Part shown: in pieces, positions 9,328 to 17,098 of the stretch | How positions within the stretch are numbered: position 1 is the stretch's first letter | Layout of the letters: each line of letters starts with the position of its first letter | Source: Caballeronia sp. SEWSISQ10-4 2 | GTDB taxonomy: Bacteria > Pseudomonadota > Gammaproteobacteria > Burkholderiales > Burkholderiaceae | DNA: 64,000 nt | Reading direction: 5' to 3' | NCBI RefSeq assembly: GCF_030464885.1 | Contig: NZ_JALPRJ010000012.1 | Coordinates: 1-64,000, forward strand | Translations under genes and position numbers: made by a program | The notes under the pieces: model-generated | What the model was told of the DNA's origin: nothing | What the model saw: the letters and a program-made list of their open reading frames with translations, nothing else | The model's database searches: none

Positions 9328-9867
9328 ATGACCATGATCAATGTCCCGATGCGCGAAGAAGTCTCCCCGGCTAACCAGGCCATCTTCGACAAGCTCAAGA
9401 GCAGTCTCGGCACTGTGCCCAACCTGTACGCAACGCTTGCTCATTCGGAGCATGCGCTCGGCAGCTACCTCGCGTTCCAGAACGCGAAGAGCAGCATTAG
9501 CGGCAAGGCACGCGAAGTCGTCAACCTCGTGGTCAGCCAGGTGAACGGCTGCGAATACTGCCTGGCGGCCCACACCGTCATTGGCAAGATGAGCGGTTTC
9601 ACCGACGAGCAGATCCTCGAGATCCGCAGCGGCAGGGCGAGTTTCGATGCGAAGTTCGACGCGCTCGCACGGTTGGTGAAGAACATCGCGGTCAACCGCG
9701 GGCACGCCGATCAGGCACTGGTCGATGCGTTCCTCGCCGCGGGCTGGACGAAGGCCAATCTGGTCGACGCGATCGTCGTGATCGGTGACAAGACGGTGAC
9801 CAACTATCTGCACGGGACAACTCGCGTACCGGTCGACTTCCCCGCTGCTCCTCAACTTCCCGCCTGA
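9328..9867 (+). CDS. Carboxymuconolactone decarboxylase / AhpD-like protein with CxxC
   Basis: A 179-residue all-helical protein of the CMD/AhpD family. The hallmark is GCEYCLAAHT, a CxxC followed by His, the redox/proton-relay motif of AhpD-type peroxidase partners. Such proteins usually act in alkylhydroperoxide reduction or as peroxidase-like enzymes rather than as true decarboxylases. The ATG at 9328 is preceded by AAGGAG (9315-9320) with 7-nt spacing. It lies directly after the SDR gene, and a large hairpin follows it. Confidence 0.9.
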   Translation: MTMINVPMREEVSPANQAIFDKLKSSLGTVPNLYATLAHSEHALGSYLAFQNAKSSISGKAREVVNLVVSQVNGCEYCLAAHTVIGKMSGFTDEQILEIRSGRASFDAKFDALARLVKNIAVNRGHADQALVDAFLAAGWTKANLVDAIVVIGDKTVTNYLHGTTRVPVDFPAAPQLPA

Positions 9868-9876
9868 TGGTTGCAA

Positions 9877-9927
9877 CCGGGTGAGCCACGGACGTAACGC
9901 GATGAGCGCGACGTCCGCCTCACCCGG
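9877..9927. terminator. Large hairpin between converging genes
   Basis: CCGGGTGAG (9877-9885) pairs with CTCACCCGG (9919-9927), CGGACGT (9889-9895) with ACGTCCG (9911-9917), and CGC with GCG around a GATGA loop. This 51-nt folded element sits between the convergent genes ending at 9867 and 9959. It has no T tract, so a bidirectional terminator or RNA-stabilising hairpin is inferred. Confidence 0.6.
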
Positions 9928-9958
9928 CTAACTGAAACCGACCAATCGGGCGTCTGGT

Positions 9959-10354
9959 TCAGTTGGGGAAATGCTCGCCGAACATAGGCAGGCCACTAGC
10001 AGAACCTTCAGGGGTTGCTTCATCCTGGAGCACGTCCCAATGCTCGGCCAGGATTCCATTCTCAAGCCGGACGATATCTACCGCGACGAAAGCCACCGCA
10101 CGGCCGTTGCCCGAAAAGCGGCCATGAACCATGACAAAATTACCTTCGGCCATGATGATGCCGTGTTCATAGACCAGTGTGTCAGGCAGGTTCTTGACGA
10201 GTTCGAAAAGACCCTCGCGGCCCGGAGCGATGTGCGCACTGTGCTGGACGTATTGAGGCGACCAGAATTTCGCTGCGGCGGCATAGTCGCGCTGGTTGAA
10301 GAGCGTGTCGAATGCTTCAAGGACGATGGCCTTGTTTTCCTCTTGAATGTTCAT
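9959..10354 (-). CDS. NTF2-like / SnoaL-like small protein, paralogue of 37881-38279
   Basis: A 131-residue cone-fold protein of the NTF2/SnoaL group (FDTLFNQRDY, WSPQYVQHSAHIAPGREGL, LAEHWDVLQDE). Such proteins include small isomerases, cyclases and dehydratases as well as non-enzymatic binders; no specific activity is claimed. It is closely related to the protein at 37881-38279, sharing FDTLFN, QHSAHI, PGREGLF, LAEHWDV and SGLPMFG. Transcription follows the OYE gene (53-nt gap) in a probable three-gene operon. Confidence 0.85.
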   Translation of the reverse strand: MNIQEENKAIVLEAFDTLFNQRDYAAAAKFWSPQYVQHSAHIAPGREGLFELVKNLPDTLVYEHGIIMAEGNFVMVHGRFSGNGRAVAFVAVDIVRLENGILAEHWDVLQDEATPEGSASGLPMFGEHFPN

Positions 10355-10407
10355 GGTGTTTCCCTTGGCTTGAGTTGATTGGTTCCTGCCCGTTCAGCAA
10401 GTCTTTG

Positions 10408-11523
10408 TCATACCTGACTGGCAGCTGCCAGCCTCGGATAGTCCGTATAACCCTGCGAGCCTCCCGCATAGGCTGTAGCCCGATCGAACCGGTTCAGCGC
10501 AGCGCCCCCTCGAATACGCTCTGGCAGATCGGGATTGGCGACGAACATCCGCCCGAACGCGACGGCATCGGCCAGCTTCGACTCGAGCACCTGGACCGCG
10601 GCCTCGGGGCTGTAGCCGCCGGCGGTGATCATCGGTCCATCGAATGCATGACGGAACAGCGCGGCGTTGTTGGCGTTGTCGACGCTCGCGTCGTCTCCAA
10701 AACCGGCGGACGACGCACGCGGCTCGATCATGTGGAGATACGCAAGCTCGCGTTTACCGAGTTCGCGGATGACGTAGATGAAATGAGGCACTGTGTCGCT
10801 GTCGCTCAATCCCCCCAGGTTGCCGTGTGGCGAGAGACGCACTGCGGTGCGATCGGCGCCGATGACGTCGATGATTGCGTCGACGACCTCAAGCAATAGC
10901 CGGGTCCGGTTTTCGATCGAGCCGCCATACTCGTCGTTGCGATGATTGCTGCCGTCCTGCAGGAATTGATCGAGCAGGAAGCCGTTCGCGCCATGGATCT
11001 CGACACCGTCGAAGTTGGCATCGAGTGCATTCCTCGCGGCGTTCCAGAAGGCCTCGACGATCTCCGGTATCTCATCCGTTTCCAGCGCATGCGGCGTCTC
11101 GAAGGGCGCCTGCTGAAACGCTGGCGTATAGGCGAGGCCCGGAGCGGCGATAGAAGAAGGCGCGACGGGCGGGCTGCCGTCGGGGTTGTAACTCGAATGC
11201 GACCAGCGCTCATGGTGAACGATCTGGAGTACGATCAGGCCGCCCTTGGCATGGACGGCTTCCGTGACACGACGCCAACCGGCTATCTGGTCCGGCGAAT
11301 AAATGCCGGGCATCTGCGGATACCCGTGCGCATTGGCGCTGATCGCTGTCGCTTCGGTCACGATAAGTCCTGCCGAGGCACGCTGCGCATAATATTCGGC
11401 GCTGATGGGCAACGGCACGCCACCGGGACCTGCACGCATACGGGTAAGCGCCGGCATCACGATACGGTTGGGCAGCGACAACGCGCCCAGTTGGAGCGGC
11501 ACAAAAAGATAGTCGGCAGACAT
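10408..11523 (-). CDS. Old Yellow Enzyme family ene-reductase
   Basis: A 371-residue FMN ene-reductase with NRIVMPALTRMRA, VTEATAISANAHGYPQMPG, VEIHGANGFLLDQFL and NHRNDEYGGSIENR. The substrate-binding pair is the normal His-x-x-Asn (HGAN), unlike the first OYE at 6366. It is expected to reduce electrophilic alkenes with NAD(P)H in the cytoplasm. Upstream by 49 nt is an uncharacterised gene and downstream by 53 nt an NTF2-like gene, all on the minus strand. The LysR gene at 12608 is divergent from this operon and is its likely regulator. Confidence 0.93.
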   Translation of the reverse strand: MSADYLFVPLQLGALSLPNRIVMPALTRMRAGPGGVPLPISAEYYAQRASAGLIVTEATAISANAHGYPQMPGIYSPDQIAGWRRVTEAVHAKGGLIVLQIVHHERWSHSSYNPDGSPPVAPSSIAAPGLAYTPAFQQAPFETPHALETDEIPEIVEAFWNAARNALDANFDGVEIHGANGFLLDQFLQDGSNHRNDEYGGSIENRTRLLLEVVDAIIDVIGADRTAVRLSPHGNLGGLSDSDTVPHFIYVIRELGKRELAYLHMIEPRASSAGFGDDASVDNANNAALFRHAFDGPMITAGGYSPEAAVQVLESKLADAVAFGRMFVANPDLPERIRGGAALNRFDRATAYAGGSQGYTDYPRLAAASQV

Positions 11524-11572
11524 GGCGAGACTCCCGGTCGAATGCGGTACGGCGCTAAAGACGCGTGGTCTG

Positions 11573-12292
11573 TCAGCTGAAGGTCAACTGGCCGAAGTCC
11601 AGTGAAACGAGCAAGGGCTCGGGCACCTTCTGCATGTTCTCGTCATGGGCGTAGATGCGCCGCTTGGTCGGCATCTTGATGCCCTGGAATTCGCGATAGT
11701 CGCTGACGTAATTGGCGCCGCTCGCGCCGCCCAGGATATCGACGGTGTAGTCGTGGCGCCGCATCAGTCCGTCGGGGCCGAAATGGGTGATCTGCGTTTT
11801 TGTATGACTATGGATATGAGCGGGGAATGTCACCTTGAGGCGGCGCCATTCCTCGCCATTCTCGTGCCACGGCTCGATCTCTTCGCTCTCGAACCCCGGG
11901 TAGGTGTAAAGGAAGGGCGACGTGAGATACGTCCACAGCGCCTCGCTGGCGAAATAGGTGGCGTGGAACTTGTCCCACGGCGTCTCTTGTACATGGCCGG
12001 CGTAAGCGGCCTCGGGATCGTAGCGGCTATCGAGCAACTCTCCATCCAGCGTTTCGAGCGACATGCGGCCCGGAACGAACACGCTACGCTGACCGGGTGC
12101 CGGGAACGGCGTGATCGTCAGCAACTGCTTATGCGTGTCGATCTCCAGGACCTTGTCCTTGAATACGCCGGGTTGCTGCTTGACGTGCCAGATCGCGCCG
12201 TCGATCGATACTTCGGCCTTGAGGCGGGTAAACATGTTCCAGCGATCCAGGCCGCCATGGGCGTCGATAGCGAAAGCAAGCAGGTCGTTCAT
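11573..12292 (-). CDS. Conserved protein of unknown function (239 aa)
   Basis: I do not recognise a named family. The protein starts MNDLLAFAIDAHGGLDRW and continues with beta-strand-like alternation. It has no signal peptide or membrane helix, so it is probably cytoplasmic. The opening 'ahGG...W' pattern resembles outer-membrane-lipoprotein-sorting-like or DUF proteins annotated in aromatic and short-chain metabolism loci, but this is a weak resemblance. The ATG at 12292 has AGGAG 10 nt upstream; the in-frame TTG at 12301 sits too close to that site. It is the first gene of a probable operon with the OYE and NTF2-like genes. Confidence 0.75.
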   Translation of the reverse strand: MNDLLAFAIDAHGGLDRWNMFTRLKAEVSIDGAIWHVKQQPGVFKDKVLEIDTHKQLLTITPFPAPGQRSVFVPGRMSLETLDGELLDSRYDPEAAYAGHVQETPWDKFHATYFASEALWTYLTSPFLYTYPGFESEEIEPWHENGEEWRRLKVTFPAHIHSHTKTQITHFGPDGLMRRHDYTVDILGGASGANYVSDYREFQGIKMPTKRRIYAHDENMQKVPEPLLVSLDFGQLTFS

Positions 12293-12380
12293 GGTGGGCA
12301 ATCTCCTGTGTAAGAGAACAGCATGTAAAGACGATTTGGATTCGTGCTGTCGATGGATGCAGATTACGGCGATCGCCTTC

Positions 12381-12537
12381 GCACCAGTAGCCGGTCTTTT
12401 TCGCTATCACTTATGTGATTTACACACGAGTCCAGTTGAATGCCGCCCGAGGGATGAGTAACGGCCGCCGTGACTTGCGGCAGGTCGATTGGATGGCTGC
12501 GCGACCGGTAGCCGATGATTTCGGCTATCTTTTATGT
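12381..12537. promoter_or_regulatory. Paired LysR-type operator sites between divergent genes
   Basis: Two imperfect direct repeats of about 36 nt (12381-12416 and 12501-12537) share the order GTAGCCG...TTTCG(G)CTATC..TTATGT. The second contains a perfect inverted repeat, TAGCCGA (12509-12515) and TCGGCTA (12521-12527), with 5 nt between. ATCAC/GTGAT (12406-12419) marks the first. Two sites in a divergent LysR promoter is the classic repressor-site plus activator-site layout. The whole 12293-12607 gap has no gene. Confidence 0.6.
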
Positions 12538-12607
12538 CCGTGGCGCATTAATTACCCTGCCCCGATAGCCAACGCCGGTGCTGCTATTCCGTTCCAAGAG
12601 AACCTTG

Positions 12608-13516
12608 ATGAAAGACATATTCGCACTCAAGCTCTACACCCGCGTCGCCCGGCTGGGGAGCTTCTCGGCCGCAGCCCGCGAATGCGGCCTGTCTCAGTCG
12701 CAGGCATCGCGCATCATCGCCGAGCTGGAAGCGGGGCTCGGCGCCCGGTTGCTCTCACGCACGACGCGAGCGGTCGTGCCAACTGAAGCGGGTTCCGAGT
12801 TCCTCGCCCGAATGGAGCCAATCCTCGCCGCTCTGGACGAGGCGGAACATAGTGTTCGCGAAGGGGGTGAGCTGCGCGGGTTGCTGCGGATGAGCATGCC
12901 GACGAGCGTAGCAATCCGGGAAGTGATCCCGCGCCTTACAGCGTTCACCGCGAGGCATCCTCACCTGCAACTCCAGCTTCTGCTCGAGGACCGGCGGCAA
13001 GATCTGATTCGCGATGCCGTCGATGTCGCGATCCGGCTCGGCCAACTCCCGGACTCTGGCGCGACAGCGAGGCTCATCGCAACAATTCCCCGCATGATCC
13101 TTGCGGCCCCCAGCTATCTCGAGCGCGCAGGCATACCGGTTACACCTGACGATCTCGTTGGACATCAGATCGTGGGGGGGCCTGCAGCATCGGTACCTGG
13201 GGCGTGGAAGTTCGAACGCGATGGCGAGACGGTGGTCGCGGACGTCCAGCCGTATTTCACAACGAACGAGAACGAAGGTGCCGTTGCCGCCGCGGTGGCC
13301 GGTTTCGGCATCACGTCCACCACTGGATGGGCGTGTCGTCGCGAACTGGACGACGGGTCTCTTGTCCCGCTACTTGTGGACTGGGAAACCGCTGATATTC
13401 CCGTACACGCCTACTTCCCAATGGGCCGTGCGACGCGCGCAGCCGGTCGCGCCGTCGTCGAGCATCTCATTGCCGACCTCCGGGCGAATGCGGAAACCAC
13501 GTGCTCCGTTTCCTGA
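12608..13516 (+). CDS. LysR-family transcriptional regulator
   Basis: A 302-residue LysR protein with helix-turn-helix LGSFSAAARECGLSQSQASR, wing LLSRTTRAVVPTEAG, and an effector domain with LRMSMPTSVAIREVIPRL and WKFERDGE. The ATG at 12608 was chosen because it gives the usual short lead-in to the DNA-binding domain; a longer frame from 12578 adds ten residues without a better ribosome site. It is divergent from the operon of unknown gene, OYE and NTF2-like gene and very probably controls it through the paired sites at 12381-12537. Confidence 0.93.
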   Translation: MKDIFALKLYTRVARLGSFSAAARECGLSQSQASRIIAELEAGLGARLLSRTTRAVVPTEAGSEFLARMEPILAALDEAEHSVREGGELRGLLRMSMPTSVAIREVIPRLTAFTARHPHLQLQLLLEDRRQDLIRDAVDVAIRLGQLPDSGATARLIATIPRMILAAPSYLERAGIPVTPDDLVGHQIVGGPAASVPGAWKFERDGETVVADVQPYFTTNENEGAVAAAVAGFGITSTTGWACRRELDDGSLVPLLVDWETADIPVHAYFPMGRATRAAGRAVVEHLIADLRANAETTCSVS

Positions 13517-13574
13517 ATCCGGCATGAGTAATTGCATCGGATTCCTCAAAACTTTTACTCTTCGCGTTCAAGTT

Positions 13575-13610
13575 TTTCCTACATCGCGTCAGATGACGCG
13601 ATGTAGGAAA
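13575..13610. terminator. Perfect 17-bp-arm palindrome, bidirectional terminator
   Basis: Positions 13575-13591 and 13594-13610 are exact reverse complements (TTTCCTACATCGCGTCA arm) separated by GA only. It lies between convergent genes ending at 13516 and 13631. T-rich sequence precedes it on the plus strand and, because the palindrome itself ends in AAA, both strands carry a short U tail. A bidirectional intrinsic terminator is the simplest reading. Confidence 0.75.
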
Positions 13611-13630
13611 TGAGACAGGTTAAGGGCACA

Positions 13631-14197
13631 TCAAGGGAACAGCCCGGCCGCCCGATATGCCGTAACCGCCCGGTCGAACAGTGCGATGTCGTCCCGGCCT
13701 CTTGCAATGAGCTGAGCACCTTCGATCGCAGCGAAGATTGCAAGCGCCTGGTGTTGAATTGCATCCTTTCCTGCTTTCGATTTTCGAAGCGCAAGGACTT
13801 CAGTCAACCATTTAACGTTCACGTTGATGAATCGGTCCACCTCTGCTCGCACTTCCACGGGCAAGTCGTCGTATTCGGCAGACATGAGTCCAACAAGGCA
13901 CATTCGATTGTCATTGAGCAACACCGAGCGAAAGATGGCCGTATAACCGGTCATGCATTTGTGAGCATCTTTGGAGGTGGCAAGCAATTTTTCGAGTGCT
14001 GCGCTTCCATCGTCTGTATAGCGTTGCGCCAGGGCGGCGCCAAGATCACCTTTTGTAGGAAAGTGGTGATGGATGCTCGCGCTGGACACGCCCACCTCTT
14101 TTCCGATTTCACGAAAGCTCAATGCGTTGTAGCCGTGCGCTTGCACCATGAGCCGCGCCACACTCATGATTCGTTCTTTGGTGTCTGTGGTGGTCAT
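13631..14197 (-). CDS. TetR-family transcriptional repressor
   Basis: A 188-residue TetR repressor with the N-terminal DNA-binding domain (RLMVQAHGYNALSFREIGKEVG, SSASIHHHFPTKGDL) and a helical ligand domain. It faces the glutathione transferase gene at 14385. The intergenic region carries three copies of the palindrome TATCTATCGATAGATA-like (14255-14368), almost certainly its operators, one of them close to its own start. Repression of itself and the transferase, relieved by an electrophilic ligand, is the likely logic (inference). Confidence 0.93.
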   Translation of the reverse strand: MTTTDTKERIMSVARLMVQAHGYNALSFREIGKEVGVSSASIHHHFPTKGDLGAALAQRYTDDGSAALEKLLATSKDAHKCMTGYTAIFRSVLLNDNRMCLVGLMSAEYDDLPVEVRAEVDRFINVNVKWLTEVLALRKSKAGKDAIQHQALAIFAAIEGAQLIARGRDDIALFDRAVTAYRAAGLFP

Positions 14198-14254
14198 CGG
14201 ACGCCTTCATCTACCAATTGAGAGTTGTTGAAAGGTAAGTAGTTTTTTTGAGTA

Positions 14255-14368
14255 TATCTCTACCGATAGATAAGCACAATCGTGCTGCTTAGCTATCGAT
14301 AGATAGTTATTGACATCGTGACTTTCGCGCTCCATGCTTGGTCCCACGCTTTACCTATCGATAGATAA
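14255..14368. promoter_or_regulatory. Three TetR operators and a TTGACA promoter element
   Basis: The half-site CGATAGATA occurs three times, each completed by an imperfect mirror: centres near 14263, 14299 and 14359 (TCTCTACCGATAGATA, TAGCTATCGATAGATA, TACCTATCGATAGATA). A TTGACA -35 box lies at 14310-14315, directly after the second site, and the third site falls downstream of the expected start point. This gives full coverage of the glutathione transferase promoter by the divergent TetR protein. Confidence 0.8.
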
Positions 14369-14384
14369 CATGAAGGAATTGATC

Positions 14385-15053
14385 ATGAAAATTTACGACA
14401 CCCCTGGCTTCCCGAATCCAGCCCGCATTCGCATCGTCCTCGCCGAGAAGGGACTGGATTCCCAAATCGAATTTGTGAAGGTGGATCTGTTTGCGGCCGA
14501 GCACAAGCAAAGCGCTTTTCTTGCCATCAATCCGACGGGAACGGTCCCCGTCCTCGAACTCGACGATGGCACGTTTATCTCGGAAGGCGTCGCGATTACC
14601 GAGTATCTCGACAACCTGGACGCAAACCCCACACTCACCGGAAAGACACCGAAGGAAAAGGCGGTCATCCACATGATGCAGAAGCGGGCTGATGATCAAC
14701 TCATCGATGCCGTCGGCATTTATTTTCACCACGCAACACCTGGACTGGGTGCTCGCCTGGAAGCCTACAAAAGCCCCGAGTGGGCGCACAGGAAGGAATG
14801 GGGCGACCGGCACCATGAGAAGTTCGTGCGCGGCATGAAGTACTTCGACGGCGTTCTTAAAGTACAGCCCTATGTGGCTGGCGACGATTTCTCGATGGCC
14901 GATATCACGGTCTATGCCGCGCTCATGCACGGCAGCGCAGCAGGCATTGCGATTCCGGACGACTGTTCAGCCTTGTCTGCCTGGCACGCAAAGATGTCAT
15001 ATCGGCCGAGCGTGAAGAATCGAAGCGGACAAGTGATGGAACTGCCGGCCTGA
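14385..15053 (+). CDS. Glutathione S-transferase family protein
   Basis: A 222-residue GST. The thioredoxin-like N-terminal half has the NPTGTVPVLELDDGTFISEGVAITEYL segment with cis-Pro and the glutathione-binding E-S/G motif, followed by the helical C-terminal half (PYVAGDDFSMADITVYAAL). It conjugates or reduces electrophiles with glutathione in the cytoplasm. The ATG at 14385 is preceded by GAAGGA; an upstream ATG at 14370 overlaps that site. Three TetR operators cover its promoter. Confidence 0.93.
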   Translation: MKIYDTPGFPNPARIRIVLAEKGLDSQIEFVKVDLFAAEHKQSAFLAINPTGTVPVLELDDGTFISEGVAITEYLDNLDANPTLTGKTPKEKAVIHMMQKRADDQLIDAVGIYFHHATPGLGARLEAYKSPEWAHRKEWGDRHHEKFVRGMKYFDGVLKVQPYVAGDDFSMADITVYAALMHGSAAGIAIPDDCSALSAWHAKMSYRPSVKNRSGQVMELPA

Positions 15054-15140
15054 CACAGCCCGATGCCCTTGTGTACCGGGGCATTGCGGCCGCTAGTTCC
15101 GATCGCTGCATTGCTATTCCACGGTGACTGGAGAACTACC

Positions 15141-15212
15141 ATGAAGCATTTCAGCAAGGTGTCCGGCTTTCGTTTGAGTCTTATCGTGGCTGCTTTCGCA
15201 AATTACTTATAA
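15141..15212 (+). other. Orphan 23-codon signal-peptide-like reading frame
   Basis: ATG at 15141 preceded by GGAG (7-nt spacing) opens a 23-residue frame, MKHFSKVSGFRLSLIVAAFA followed by NYL and a stop. It looks like the start of a secreted protein whose body is missing, or a very small membrane peptide. Either is possible; no homologue is known to me. The remainder of 15054-15356 contains no other gene. Confidence 0.3.
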
Positions 15213-15356
15213 CTCTTTATTTATCGTTATCATGAAAATCATTAATTATCGAAAATTGTCGGCGGACTCTACTCTGTAATCATCCCCGCCGCACCGTGTG
15301 TAGGTCAATGCACTCGATCCTCAAGCGGGGCGAGGGATGAGGTCGAGGAAAGGACC

Positions 15357-15605
15357 ATGAACACCGCCGAGAAGTCCCTGCATTATCTGGTCGAAAAGTG
15401 GCTTGCACCCGATCCGACGGCACGAATCCGAGTAGTCCGGTTTGGTCATATACGCGAAGACAGGACCCGCTACGTGCATGTCGAGGCATCAGCTTCGAGC
15501 GGTCCGCGTGCAATCTTTTTCTTTCGGCACGACGACGGCTGCTGGTGTGTATTTCCGCCCCGGATCGCGCAACCGTCAATGACCGGTTATCGGCTTGCCG
15601 CTTGA
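15357..15605 (+). CDS. Small hypothetical protein (82 aa)
   Basis: Unrecognised 82-residue protein. The ATG follows GAGGAAAGGACC, a good ribosome site. The body has an IRVVRFGHIREDRTRYVHVEA and FFFRHDDGCWCVFPP pattern suggesting a small beta-rich fold, with no signal peptide or membrane helix. Such short cytoplasmic proteins with alternating strands are common lineage-specific genes in Burkholderia. It stands alone between the GST gene and the porin. Confidence 0.55.
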   Translation: MNTAEKSLHYLVEKWLAPDPTARIRVVRFGHIREDRTRYVHVEASASSGPRAIFFFRHDDGCWCVFPPRIAQPSMTGYRLAA

Positions 15606-15852
15606 GCGGCATCACAGACCCGAAAATTCGTCAGAGAACGCGGTCGAATGTCCGTAGATGCGCCGGCCACCGCCTGTCGACGCTCGATCATTTTTGGCAA
15701 TGTGCAGACCAGTCGATGAGTGCCGCGAGCGCAATGCGCACGCGAAGTGACGACGAACTCGTCGGGTACTCGAAGAGCTTCATGTCTTCCCTTTTCTTGA
15801 AAGGCGCGCACGCGCTGCGTGTGCACCTCGTCGCCCTGCACGAACACGCGAA

Positions 15853-16938
15853 TCAGAAGTAATGCTGCAAGCCGATCCGCAACGAGAGCTGATGATCATT
15901 CGACGAAGGCGACAGCGAAGGCAAGTCTGCCAGCGCACCGCCATTCGTCTTCTGGAACGTGACTTCGGCATAAGCCAATGTCCGCTTGGACAGTTGGTAC
16001 AAATTTGCGAGGCCCACGGTGCTGTATCCCTTGCCCGCAAGCTCGGTGTGGAAGCCACCCAAACTCACGGTGTTGGCGATGCTCGTCTGATAATCCACGC
16101 CGAGTTCTTCGGTCAGCGCAGTCTCCGTATCCTGCCGTGTCTGCAGATGCACCTGATCGATCAGGCCGTGAATGCGCCAGCGATCGCCAAGCTTGTAGGT
16201 TCCCGCCACGCCGATGATCCGCGTATTGTCCGCCACGAAAGACGCTCCGCCGGCCAGGTTCTGCCCCATGAAGCTCGTGTAGCCCAGCTGCGTATTGAAA
16301 GCATACGTGCGATGGTTCGTGTCGCTATAGACGGCGCCGAGCTGCAGCGGTCCCGTCGCATAGAGCACCGCCGCGCCGATGTACCGGCCGAGCGCGGTGT
16401 TGGCATCGCTGAACGAATACATGGTGCGAATGCCGAAGCCGCGATAACCCGGGCTCGCATACTTGATCGAATTGCTGATGGGCGTCACCGCCGCATTGTC
16501 GATATTGCCCGGGTGATACATGAAGTTGTTGAACTGCACCGCGCCGTTCGCGCTCGGCGTAAAAACTTCGTTTGTCAAATCCCACTGCCGGCCGAGCGTC
16601 AGCGTGCCCCACCGCTGGCTGGCAAGACCCACATAAGCCATCCGGCTGAACTGATAACCCGATATCGCAAAGCGGCCGTTGTTCGAAAAGTAGCCGTTCT
16701 CCAGCTTGAAGATGGCGCTCAAGCCACCGGCAAGATCTTCCGAGCCGACGAAGCCGAACTTGTCCGGCACCGCGATCGGTCCCATGACGACCGCCTTGCC
16801 GCCATTCTGATTGCTGACATAGCCCATCCCTTCGTCGATACTGCCGTACATGGCGAGGCTACTGGTCTGCGCTTCGCATCGATCGATATAGCCGATGCAA
16901 ATAGCCATCGCAGCAATGAGACTAATATTCTTTAGCAT
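15853..16938 (-). CDS. Gram-negative general porin (Burkholderia type)
   Basis: A 361-residue outer-membrane trimeric porin. It has a signal peptide (MLKNISLIAAMAICIGYIDRCEA), the SLAMYGSIDEGMGYV first strand, the GFVGSEDLAGGLSAIFKLENGY and LGRQWDL signatures, and a terminal ...LRIGLQHYF strand ending in Phe as BAM substrates do. The start at 16938 was chosen for its signal peptide; a longer frame to 16983 adds a non-signal extension. The signal peptide carries an unusual Cys-Glu-Ala near cleavage. It follows the isomerase gene by 160 nt on the same strand, so it may import the substrate of that cluster. Confidence 0.9.
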   Translation of the reverse strand: MLKNISLIAAMAICIGYIDRCEAQTSSLAMYGSIDEGMGYVSNQNGGKAVVMGPIAVPDKFGFVGSEDLAGGLSAIFKLENGYFSNNGRFAISGYQFSRMAYVGLASQRWGTLTLGRQWDLTNEVFTPSANGAVQFNNFMYHPGNIDNAAVTPISNSIKYASPGYRGFGIRTMYSFSDANTALGRYIGAAVLYATGPLQLGAVYSDTNHRTYAFNTQLGYTSFMGQNLAGGASFVADNTRIIGVAGTYKLGDRWRIHGLIDQVHLQTRQDTETALTEELGVDYQTSIANTVSLGGFHTELAGKGYSTVGLANLYQLSKRTLAYAEVTFQKTNGGALADLPSLSPSSNDHQLSLRIGLQHYF

Positions 16939-17098
16939 TACTAATCCTGTGGAATATATCAAAAATCGGTCAGTTTTAAACACCGGCCAATGGCGACCTG
17001 ATCAAGGTTGAATGTCTGATGCCAAACTGGATTGGATCGGCCGTCGCCAAGCGCACGTGGAAGCTCAACGTCCTGCGCAATGCGGTTACGTCAATGGT

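Noticed and set aside
9328-9867. 4-carboxymuconolactone decarboxylase of the beta-ketoadipate pathway
   Set aside because: The CxxC-x3-His motif and context point to the AhpD-like redox branch, and no other beta-ketoadipate gene is nearby.
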